This document shows positions 22,676 through 32,654 of a DNA stretch of 64,000 nucleotides, piece after piece. Source of the stretch: Trichobilharzia regenti (taxonomy: Eukaryota; Platyhelminthes; Trematoda; Strigeidida; Schistosomatidae); contig OX235263.1 of NCBI GenBank assembly GCA_944472135.2, positions 25,473,379-25,537,378 of the forward strand, given 5' to 3'. Each line of letters starts with the position of its first letter. Within the stretch, counting starts at the first letter, position 1. The notes under the pieces were generated by a model, which saw only the letters and a list, made by a program, of their open reading frames with translations, had not been told where the DNA came from and searched no databases. The translations under genes and the position numbers were made by a program.

Positions 22676-24259
22676 CTACAGCCGAAAATAATCCTGTTGC
22701 ATATTTTTACTTTTAGCATCCGTGGGTCGGCATCTGCGTTCATCTACTGGTGACATATGGTCTGCCCTGCAATTTGGGTTGTAGTTTGCTGAACCTAGGT
22801 ACTCTGTGTTAAGATTACCGTGGTAGTTATACCTCATGGGGCTTTCATAGTCGTATGCATATTGGCTCACATCACATGTGTGAGTGAAGTTATTGAGGGG
22901 ATCGAGTGTCGACCTGTTCTCATTATGTTGATGAGGTTTAACATAGATAGTGCGAGAGTTTGGACGAGAATTTTCTTTAATATGGTGCCTATATGAGTCC
23001 CGTTTAGTACTCCATATATCCTGAGGATCCATTCTACGTTGCATTCCCAAGTTATGTGCGTTGCTAGACATGCCACTTCTAGTTCGGGAAGGGGTATTCC
23101 TTCTCACATGCTGCGTGGTGTCTTTGGGAATGTGCTTCGTTACCCATGCTTTGTCGTTTTTTAAACTGACATGCTGCTTATTAGACTTATTACGAGGGAG
23201 GTATGTCGAAGTCTGGGGTGGGACTCTGGGCTTTGTGGTCCTTTTTGCGGTTTCTACTGAGGGACTCTCTAGCTTGGATCCAGATTGAGTGTGATCCGCC
23301 AGTAGTATCTGGTCAGCCATAGTTTGTGCGTCTATGTAAACCTCATGTAGGTCAGCAGGTTTTCGAGATGTGCTCTCGTGTACTCTAAGATTGCACCCAG
23401 TGAGACTGCTCTTACTGAGTTTTGGGTCGATCTTACTTGCCGTTTTTTATCCCAACACTATACACGTGACTTGCTGTGCTTCAGTGTCCGTCGACACTTT
23501 AGCACTCAAACCAGATGTGTTTCTCAGTGTTGTCAACTTTGTGTTGAAGGAGTTCCTGGTTGCTTGCCTTTGGTTTGGTGTTTTATCTGAGACTACTTTA
23601 ATAGTCTTGAATTTAGTGGCAGTAGCCAGAAGATCTTCGGCCATCTTAAATCGTTCAGCTATTATGTAGCTGTCGAACCCAAAGAGTATAGGACAAGGAT
23701 GCTTCAGGTCTTTTTTACTTAGGTGAACGCACTGACAAGGTGCATTCAAGAGATTTGAAGCCTTCAGCAATGAGTGCTGGACTGACTTTATGGGCTCGCT
23801 ATCCGGTACATTATACACTATTGCGTTTTGTTTTGAAGCCAGCCTTTTAACAACTTCGCTGGATAGAAAGTCGATGGCGTTTTCTAACTCCTTCGCACTT
23901 TTTGAGTCAGTATGAGTCATTCTAGAGGTCATATTAAAAAGCTTTAGGATTATAGGATCCTGCAGTTCCTTTTTCATACGTCAGATAGTTTCGGGTATAC
24001 ATTCTAGTGAACTTAATTTCGTTTTTAATTCATCTATCTGTAGCTGCATCTCTTTAATTAAGCACGTTCAGTAAGAGAGCTCTACTTTTTCAGACAGAAC
24101 ATCTTCCACCTGTATTACAAGGGTCAGAGTTATGCTCGAGGCTTTTATGTTAGGTGAACTACTAATAATTTCGGGTGGTAATGTGTTATTAGACGAGCTG
24201 GTGCTATTTTCTAAATTAGTGGTGTTCACACGAACACGCTTTTTAGAATTTTGAACCAT
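22676..24259 (-). pseudogene. LINE B copy 2 ORF1, broken
   Basis: Differs from copy 1 by single residues only (for example Ala to Thr near 23935 and Lys to Glu near 24091). The RRM-like NAIVYNVPDS segment is at about 23820. Stops are shared with copy 1. Confidence 0.8.
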
Positions 24260-24628
24260 CGTTATTAAAGATCAATTATTAGTAACCAATAAATGAATAT
24301 ATACGAAAACACGTACAAAAGCTTCACCTGATTCGAACATAACGGGCGATTGTGACAGATAACAGTACAACTAAAGACAAAGTTCACAGGACTGAAATTA
24401 TCCGTAACTTATCAAGGTCATTGGTGGAGTGAGACGCTTAAAGGTCATTTTCGTCCATGTTAGTCGGCCATGTTGGATTGCAGTTCCGTAGCTGTTCGTC
24501 TACGCGTTTGTTGTTCCGTTTATCCTGCCATTATACACGACTTATCTTGTTGCTTATTGTTCACAAATGATGAGTTTCACCTCATTTTTTGTTTCCGTTG
24601 CTGTTAAAATGAATTATTTCTTTGGTTT

Positions 24629-24636
24629 CAAAAGTT
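24629..24636 (+). repeat. Left TSD of MITE (CAAAAGTT)
   Basis: CAAAAGTT at 24629-24636 and CAAATGTT at 25300-25307 differ at one base. The empty site CAAAAGTT is at 14250-14257 in unit 1. Confidence 0.85.
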
Positions 24637-25299
24637 GGCAAAGTTCAACAATAGCGTCCCAAGGGATGTGAACGCATGAGTGACCTTCAGGCAGCCAATC
24701 ATAAAAATGAGGAATTTTCGCACGAAAAATGACGTATATTCACAAAAAAATGCATGGAAACACATTAAACGGATTATATTTCTCTGACATGACTTAAAAA
24801 TACCTCCCAGTTGCGATGAAGAGTATCAGTTGCTAATTTGGACTAGTTTCTGTAGATGTATTCACCAAAATGACTGAAGGTGTGCTGTTTTGGGAATGGT
24901 TCATCTCTCTTCTCTTGCTGTGTAGTCCTCTCCTAAGCCCTCGGTTTAGTTACTATGGTTCCAGTAAGAGCATTGGCAACTACATACAAGGGAAATAAGG
25001 ATAATAAAAGAACTTGAAATAAACGAAAAATCTATTCCTAATCGCTACCCTAAACCCTAAACCTAAACCCTAACCCTAACCACAATACTCGCCTTAACCC
25101 CTATCCTAACCCTAACGAGATGTTAACACATTGTCCAAACAGTAATAAAAGTGTTATCTGGGTGAAACTTGCTCCTTATTTGATGAATGGGGTTGATATT
25201 TCAGCTATGATAATGACAAGAACCGTTAGCCAGCGACTATCATGCGTTCAAGGTGATTTGAGCGTTGAAGGTTTTAGGACGCTATTCTTAAACTTCGCC
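24637..25299. mobile_element. 663-bp Merlin-like MITE with telomere-like repeats
   Basis: The left end GGCAAAGTTCAACAATAGCG and the inverted right end GGCGAAGTTTAAGAATAGCG form 23-bp TIRs with few mismatches (24637-24659 and 25277-25299). The first nine bases equal those of the Merlin copy at 9838, and the TSD is again 8 bp. It encodes nothing recognisable. Near its middle lies a run of CCCTAA-type repeats. Confidence 0.85.
25044..25116 (+). repeat. Telomere-like CCCTAA/CCTAAA array inside the MITE
   Basis: Interspersed CCCTAA and CCCTAAA units over about 70 bases, degenerating rightward. TTAGGG is the trematode and vertebrate telomere unit, so this is an interstitial telomere-like tract. 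Confidence 0.7.
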
Positions 25300-25307
25300 C
25301 AAATGTT

Positions 25308-26316
25308 TTCACTACCAGGTCAGTGCATTCATTTCGGTGTAATTGTTTCATATCTTGCATTCATGCTGCTTTCAGTGTTTTAGTTGTTTTCAGCTGTTAA
25401 CTGGAGTCGCTCATGTACAAAAACTGAGAATTTATTATTATAATTAATATCGTGTGCCTAACTGTTGTAACCCTATGAATATATCTTTCCCTCTCGGTGA
25501 ATTACGAAACTTAGTGATTAGAGGCATTCTGTCTTCGGTAGATTTACGCTTACTTTGTAAGTGACCACGAATAGTAAATCATTTAGAGTGTTGAGGTATT
25601 AGGATAAATACCTCTAGACGCTTTCATGTTGACGTGGATATATTTACTTTCTTTGACTAGAAGACGATCCTCTTACCAAGGTCTTCTGTGTGTCCAATTC
25701 TACTTTGTAATTCAAAGACAACGTTAAGTTGCTCACTAAAATGGCAGCTACAGGAGATTACTTCCAGAGAAACCTATTTTAGGATAACTACGTGGCTTTG
25801 GACAATGCATCACCGAACTAAGCGCCCTACGTGGAGTATGTGTCGACATACTGAATAACAGTGAGACAGCTTTGTGTAACTTTCATTTAGTCTGTATATT
25901 TCGCTTTAGTATTTTTGCCCCTCAGACCACTAACAAAGTATTGTCAAATGGATTCTTGTAGTATGATTCGATGGAACAATTCCTGGCAGTTAATAATATT
26001 ATGTATGCGTAATGTTCATGTTGTTTTCTGCATCAATAGCGTGCTCCATATTTCAAAAGGAGCGTAAATTAGGAAGACTGAACCTAACTTATAGTAAACT
26101 CGCATATGGCCATGCATGATAATTATATATATGCTTAATTTATGTAAGTGAATCTAGCCTGTATCACTTTTGGGAATGATGGGTAGCAATGAGGTCTGTT
26201 TCACTGTGTGACATATCTAATAGGCAATGAGGTCTGTCAGTTAATCAAATTCACTGGAAGCAGATGCGGAAGCACTCTGACACAGACATCCGGAAAACAG
26301 TGATGAGCGTCGCCAG
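25308..26316. other. Spacer of duplicated unit, copy 2
   Basis: Matches 14258-15266 almost exactly. No coding sequence. Confidence 0.75.
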
Positions 26317-26640
26317 TGTAGTTGAAGACTGAAACCCAACTCCATATATTTTGCGGGAGTCATCAATACGGCAGTCATCGTCTCATCGTTCCTTATTCGT
26401 TGGAAAAGAGGAAACTATCATAAGTATTATTGTGATCAATTTTTATTTTTAGACTTTGTGTAGAATAACCTAATGTTTGGCTCTGTATTGATACAAGAAT
26501 AAACGGTTCTTGAGTCACCAATTTGCGTTCTCTTTTGTCGTGTTAGTTATTGCACATAGTTTCTGAAAGTCACCGAAGGACAGCATGAGGTCCATCGTAT
26601 TAAGACCTGGACATTGACAAGCGTTTTACGACTTGTAACC
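26317..26640 (+). repeat. BEL-type LTR, second subfamily, fuller copy
   Basis: Starts TGTAGTTGAAG like 15267 and continues through AATAAACGGTTCTTGAGTC and a CGAAGGACAGCATGAGG tail that parallel the GAAGAACAGCGTGGGC end of the BEL LTRs. The right end is uncertain. No gag or PBS is recognisable after it, so it may be a solo LTR. Confidence 0.65.
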
Positions 26641-27870
26641 GGATACGTTTGCATAATTAGCTTTAGGAATTGATTCTGCATGCAGCAACAAGTGAAGGTA
26701 AGTTCATTTCCTTATGTGTAACCATGCAGATATTCTGTTTTGCAGTTTGTGGTACGGGATAACTTTGGATGTGTGCATAGAGTTCTATTTACCTGAATTT
26801 TGGAAGAATTTGAACGTGACGCATTTCGGATACTGGGCAGTTTCTGTCGAATAATTGGAAATATTCCCCAAGTGACTACTCTCATCTTGGAGTGTTCTCA
26901 GTTAATGCATGTAAGTAAACTTGTTTGCGTTGCGGCGAAATAAAATTTTCTATGTAATATTCTTGTATTCTATTCGCTTTGTATGCGGTGGAAGTACGAC
27001 CTGCTAGACCGGTACTCCCTAGGATATGAACTTGTTACTATATGTAACTGTTATTCTGTACGAACACTATCGATCACCACAAGTGGTGAATTATAAGTAC
27101 TTTAGTCAAGCCTAAACATCTGCCTAAAGTTACGCGATTACTTCTCCTAGCAATGGGCAAATCTGTTGGGACGAACAAGAAAAAGCCTAACCTATGTATT
27201 TGAAAAATAAGAAATGAACTTAGACACTGTAATTGGGTTCGATTTCGTATGAGGTTAAGTGTATTCAAAAGTAGTGCATTAACATAATGTCATTTAAAGC
27301 GTGATGTCCATCCTAATGATTATGGGTGTTAACTTATAGTGTAAGGTGAAGTGTACACGAGACGAATAATTGAATAGGTTAAGCTTTAGCAATCGTAGTA
27401 AGATTTCGCTTGCGTTGAATGATGCCACCAATTACTTTCTCAGGTCTCATTGATAAATCAGGCCTCCATCTCGTCACGATGACAAATTTAGTTTTACTCA
27501 GATAGGATAAGAAAATTATGGTAAGCAGGATGTTAAATATGTTTAATGAAAAATAATAACAAGCAAACGCATTTACGCAGTTGTTTGCCGTAATTATTTC
27601 GGTGATGTCGAATCGCTGTGACCAGGTTGACTGACGTTACCGGATATCTGCAAATAAGTGAATAAAGTGTATTTTTCTAAATCACTTAAGTTAGTAAGAA
27701 GCAATATAAAAGTTAAACGCTTTATATTTGCCTATTTTTGCTGTTAAGGTTCATTCTCCTTTCTCTTTCTTCGCTCATGACAGCATTCTTTTGCGGCGTC
27801 TACTGTCACACGCACTGTTTATCCTATAATGTGTAGCAGCAAGCAAAAAATAATTTTATATGTTGTGTAA
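26641..27870. other. Unassigned 1.2 kb
   Basis: AT-rich, with no frame above 64 codons that looks real. The only gene-like signal is a possible 48-bp intron (26698-26745, GTAAGT...TTTTGCAG), which may be chance. Confidence 0.4.
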
Positions 27871-29154
27871 ACCGGATTTTACAGGGAATGCATGCCATTT
27901 CTACAAGCACGATCAGCGATGTTGTAAATTACAATCCTAAAGTATCATAAATTATTACTTTTTCAAATGTTTAAACTGTTCAACTATTGTACAAGCCTAT
28001 CCATTTCAGAATAAACGGAGTGTAATAGTGCGTTAATAAAAAGACTGTCGTGAAGTAGATATGTGACATTTTAGTGACAAGTGAATTAAAGGTTCTGTAA
28101 GCTTAGAATTCGTCAGACAACCTGACATGTAAGATCTCCAACGGATTTCTGTAGGGCATATAAGGTAGCATTGATGCTTTGACGTCATTTTGAACTTTGG
28201 AAAAGTGATTTACAAATGTAAAAGTTAACAATCTTTGAAACTGCAGCAATATTTTAATAATAATAATGTAATGTATTTCTAGCTCTTCAGAATTTTTTCC
28301 TTTGGTGCAGTTTCTCATCAACAGTTTGCATTATTCATAGGGAGTTTTCAAAGGAAACTTCATACTATCTTCATTTTCACCAACTTTCCCTTCATGCACA
28401 GTAGCATGCAGTAACTAGATACACTCAAGCATTGCAACCTGAACATCACAAAATCTCTACAGATAACTTGTTTTATAATAAATGCTTTAATGATATGAGC
28501 CATAAGTGCACATTCCATATCCTTCATAGTAACAAGTAATTCATTAAGGATTTCAGAATATCTTAATGATTTGAAAATGAATAGTTATTAAGACTGATAT
28601 AACTTATGTATTGGGTGAAGTGGTCGTAGGACTCAACTGCTAGCTACTATTCGACAGAAAGTACTACTAGTACTAGTAGTACTAATTTTAAGTAGTCTAA
28701 CATTTTAGAAGGACCATCTATACTATTCTTCGTGCCCCAATGCACACTGATATCAACATAATCTGATGCCATTTTATGCACTTGGGAATTACGGTCTCAT
28801 GAAATTACATGTGCAATTGTGAATGAAACTAGTATCACATCTTCGCCTAAGTAATTTTAACTAGGAACTCCATCAAATTAGATATAATCACCAGGAAATA
28901 CAGCAGCCTGTCTCATTCGTCGCATGGTCTCTTCGATGTGTTATGGAATATTTCAATCATCACAGGTGATGATAAAAGTGTTAAGCATCCACAAAACGTA
29001 CATGTAACTTATGTCTGTTGGCTATTGCTCTTTCAAATGCCCCATTCTCATAGGATAACTGCTATGACAACAACCATTGCCTGTGGTCAATTTACAAACT
29101 TAAGATCTAAAACCCTCTCAAAAAACATAGCTTTAAGGCTCTAAATAGCAAATA
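27871..29154 (-). mobile_element. LINE 3'-UTR-like segment, duplicate 1
   Basis: On the minus strand it begins with a GGCATGCATT element close to the 3' termini of the LINEs at 49362 and 53101, so it is probably a LINE 3' UTR. It has no ORF. The same segment recurs at 59934-63510 with two further insertions inside it. A 24-bp perfect palindrome lies at 28660-28683. Confidence 0.55.
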
Positions 29155-29398
29155 ATACGTTCAATGGATTCTTGTAAATCAGCGAATTATCGAAAAACTC
29201 AGTGAGGCCTGGGAGTCATCCTGTAATTGACCACCATTACCCTTAACAGCCTCGAATAATTTCCCTGCAATCATCGAAGGTCTTCCAAACCTTTGACGTA
29301 ATATGCTCAGAGCCTCGTAAGCGCCCTCTTTTGGCTCCATAAACTTACAGCACTTTATAGCTCTTGAAGCATCTCCAGTGCAATACCTCATCAAATAA
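29155..29398 (-). pseudogene. Inverted BEL gag fragment
   Basis: The minus-strand frame 29179-29394 reads MRYCTGDASRAIKCCKFM, then LRQRFGRPS, then GNGGQLQDDSQAS. This is a somewhat diverged DUF1759 Gag core relative to the two BEL elements here. It forms the left flank of BEL element 2, and similar sequence continues briefly at 32641-32654, so BEL 2 seems to have landed inside this fragment. Confidence 0.8.
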
Positions 29399-29756
29399 TG
29401 TCAATGGAGTTGAAGATTGAACGATCAATTCTTGGTTGTTTGCTTAAAATCAACTTCCCCAATTTTCGCGGAGGCATCAATACGACAGTCATCGTCTCAT
29501 CGGTCGCTGTTCAGAAAGAAGAGTGAAACATCGTCAGAAGTAATACAATGATTTATTATTGTAATATTTGTTTTCAGACCTTAGTTCGCTTATTCTTTTT
29601 ATATGTTGGTGTAACAATAAACAAATATCAAGCGGCAGATCGGTCTTTTGGTTTTTGCGTCCGTTATAACTAAGCGTTTCTGAAATCTTCGAAGAACAGC
29701 GTGGGCCCGAGCGTAGCGAGAGCTGGGCATTAACGGTTTATGAGACGTGATTGACA
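29399..29756 (+). repeat. 5' LTR of BEL element 2
   Basis: 358 bp, TGTCAATGG...ATTGACA. Contains TTTTATATG and AATAAA. About 15-25 bases downstream TCTGGCGGATTCAAAC is a candidate primer-binding region; I could not match it to a named tRNA. Confidence 0.92.
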
Positions 29757-29899
29757 GTTTCTGACGATGGAAACAGATCTGGCGGATTCAAACAGTTGGT
29801 GAAAGTTTGGATAGTCGCCGTTCATTTTTCCTGGTGCCGGTCAAGTCCTCTTTGAACAAGCAATATCTGGAACGTTTTGGAAGTGGGTCAAGTTCAACA

Positions 29900-31768
29900 A
29901 TGCCTGGGTCAAAGAAGGGACAGAGTGTCTTGGATGCAAACAGGAAAGTAAGTCATGGTGACTTGTCTGTTAATTGTAACGATGTGTCTGATGTTTAGCA
30001 TGATATGGTTGATGTTACTGTTTCGCCGTTCTGGGATAATAGGAACATCAAACTCCCTAAATTTGAACCACGGTGTTTTGATGGAAACCCGGCCGATTAT
30101 TTACAATTTGTAAAGGAGTTTGAGATCATGTTGAGTGGTTTTTTATTAAATGATGAATTGAAGTTAATGTATTTGATGAGATATTGCACTGGAGATGCTG
30201 CAAGAGCTATACAGTGTTGTAAGTTTATGAAGCCAAAAGAGGGCTACTACGAGGCTATGAGCATATTACGTCAAAGGTTTGGAAGACCTTCGATGATTGC
30301 AGGGAAATTATTCGAGGCTGTTAAGGGTAATGGTGGTCAATTACAGGATGACTCCCAGGCACTCACTGAGTTTTTAGATAATTTGCTAATTTACAAGAAT
30401 GGAATGATTTCGATGAATCGCATGAGTGACCTCAACTCGAGTTTTATACTAGAAGTAATAGCAAGACGTCTACCTACTCGACTGCAAAGGAAGTGGGTGA
30501 AGATGAGCTCCCGTATGGAGGATGAGGGTATCGAGCCAAAGTTTGATGATATCCTGAAACTGGTAAATACTAGTGCCAATCAATCTATGAGCAAGTTTGC
30601 CAATATATTGAATCTCACCCCTAGAATAGAGCAGTCTGAGGGTAAAACGCACTCATTGATGACGAATAGGCCTCAGAGAGGTGGATATCGAGAAGGCACC
30701 ATGATGTCTAGTAATGCATATAAAATTAATGAGTGCAACAGGTTTCGTAGTACATGCTCAACAGATAAGTTGCAAGATGCAAGACAACCACGGTTTTGTT
30801 TTACACGTGTGCAAGAGGTGCATACAGAAGTGAACTGTGAACCAGTGAGCAAGTTCAGTGATAAGCTAAATGTAAACTCCAGGTCTGACTCCGAATTGTG
30901 TGACGATAACGGTGCGGTGAAGAAGTCTGTAGTTGCAACTGGTAAGCCGTTGTTGAATAGAGTGTCACAGAATAGAGTTACTGCTTCAGAGTGCAGTTCT
31001 GACTCCACAAGTTTACAAAGTATAACTAGTCAGAGTGAAGATATAAAACCTTTAATGATTTGTGAGGAGGAACCAAAATTGTCTACTTCTGTTATTAAAG
31101 AGTTTGAAAATGATGAAGTTGACGGTAAAGTGAATATTCGTGATAATGATCATGATACTTCACAGTTGTCTTTGGTTGATCATTATGAGATGAGGGATAT
31201 GCCTACTACTGCTAAGTTAAATAAAGGTTCTGTACAACTACAACGTGAAGTAGAATTGAACGCAGATGCAGTTCCAAAAGGTGTGCATACTTGTGAGACA
31301 GTCAGTGTAATTGATCAGCGTGTAGCCCACCTATCATCAGATGATAGTGCTAAACCCGAACTAGTAGTGAAAGACAGCAGTGGTGGTAATCTTGCAGTTG
31401 GACAACTATCTGAGAGCCGAACAAGAACAGCTTCTGATCCACCACTAAGTTCATCACCTTGTGTCACTCAGTCATCGTTGGTGCTGTCATCCACAATGAA
31501 ACAGACACCCATCAACTCAAGTATCTTGTGCAATGACTATGGTAGTATCAGTTCGTTTGAAAGGACGAATATCAATGGTCAGTTTAGTGTGGATAAGCCA
31601 AGTGTAAAGGAGAGAGTAATTGTTAAATTGACTTGCACGAATAAAGGCATTTCTAGTTTCAAGTTACTATTTGAATGTTGTTTTCGTATCTTGTTGTTAT
31701 TGCGTAATTTTGTTAAAATTTTCGTCGTGATTACTTCTGAAGTTGTTTCTTGTCTTCTACATCCGTGA
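29900..31768 (+). pseudogene. BEL element 2 gag, one nonsense codon
   Basis: The first in-frame ATG is at 29900; an in-frame TAG at 29996-29998 interrupts the N-terminus and a 587-codon frame then runs 30005-31768. Residues about 20-190 of that frame form the DUF1759-type Gag core (FDGNPADYLQFVKEF, MRYCTGDAARAI, LRQRFGRPS, RRLPTRLQRKW). At about 30795-30835 the knuckle-like stretch reads C-x2-R-x4-H-x4-C, with Arg where the second Cys should be. A long acidic, Ser/Thr-rich region follows, ending in a hydrophobic segment (about residues 551-587). If translated from the ATG at 30005 a near-complete Gag core could be made. Confidence 0.85.
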
Positions 31769-32282
31769 ATGAATTGATTGATGTTAGAGACAGCAGATGG
31801 GTCGTATACGCCGGGGAGGCTAGGCTATTGCTGAGAATGAAACGCACACGGAGATAATTGTTAGCTGCGGTCCGACACGCCGGGGAGAAAGAGTGTAAAC
31901 GACTGAGGCTCGCATGCGTCACCACTACTAGAACTGAGGCAGAATGAGTGACAAGCGATTTCAATGGTAATTGGTAGTGAGTAATTAAGAGGATGTGCGT
32001 AGAGTATCGTGAGGTGCTACCATGGTCACTTTGCATTCTGCAAGAGTCATTCTAGAAAATGGCGATTGTGTTGCAAGATGTCAAGAGGAGGTCTCTGTCT
32101 GGACGCGCAGGTCGTCATTGATGTGTGAGATTGTGCTGTGGGTATGCTTGTGGTGTGTTGGCTTTTCTGTTTGTTTTCCATTTCAGCTCTGTCCGTGTGG
32201 CCCAGGTTCTCGCCATGGCATCCAATTCAACGTGCATTGGTCGTGAAGGAAAAAAGGGTTGGATCCGTATTTTGCCGGGGAG
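31769..32282 (+). other. Non-coding 3' region of BEL element 2 with PPT
   Basis: GCCGGGGAG occurs three times, the last directly before the 3' LTR (about 32274-32282) as the presumed polypurine tract. No remnant of pol is visible. Confidence 0.72.
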
Positions 32283-32640
32283 TGTCAATGCTGTTGAAGA
32301 TTGAACGATCAATTCTTGGTTGTTTGCTTAAAATCAACTTCCCCAATTTTCGCGGAGGCGTCAATACGACAGTCATCGTCTCATCGGTCGCTGTTCAGAA
32401 AGATGAGTGAAACATCGTCAGAAGTAATACAATGATTTATTATTGTAATATTTGTTCTCAGACCTTAGTTCGCTTATTCTTTTTATATGTTGGTGTAACA
32501 ATAAACAAATATCAAGCGGCCAATCGGTGTTTTGGTTTTTGAGTCCGTTATAACTAAGCGTTTCTGAAATCTTCGAAGAACAGCGTGGGCCCGAGAGTAG
32601 CGAGAGCTGGGCATTAACGGTTTATGAGACGTGATTGACA
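32283..32640 (+). repeat. 3' LTR of BEL element 2
   Basis: 358 bp, TGTCAATGCTG...GATTGACA. It shares the CAATGCTG start with the 3' LTR of element 1, whereas both 5' LTRs begin CAATGGAG. Confidence 0.92.
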
Positions 32641-32654
32641 AATACAGTAACTTC

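Larger units (their letters stand above)
21468..24280 (-). mobile_element. LINE B copy 2, 5' part
   Basis: Near-identical to 11089-13900 with only scattered substitutions and one TA indel near 22205. It begins at the same breakpoint with LINE A. Confidence 0.85.
29399..32640 (+). mobile_element. BEL/Pao LTR retrotransposon 2, gag-only (3242 bp)
   Basis: LTRs of 358 bp each, a nearly intact Gag frame, a 514-bp non-coding tail and no pol. Flanks AATAA and AATAC agree with a 5-bp TSD with one mismatch. Its layout equals that of element 1 minus the nested transposon, so the pol-less form has multiplied as such. Confidence 0.93.

Noticed and set aside
25044..25116. True chromosome end or telomere fusion
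   Set aside because: The tract is short, degenerate and lies inside a TIR-bounded insertion with an empty site at 14250-14257.
29757..29800. Named tRNA primer for the BEL elements
   Set aside because: TCTGGCGGATTCAAAC is in the right place for a primer-binding site, but I could not match it to a specific tRNA 3' end from memory.
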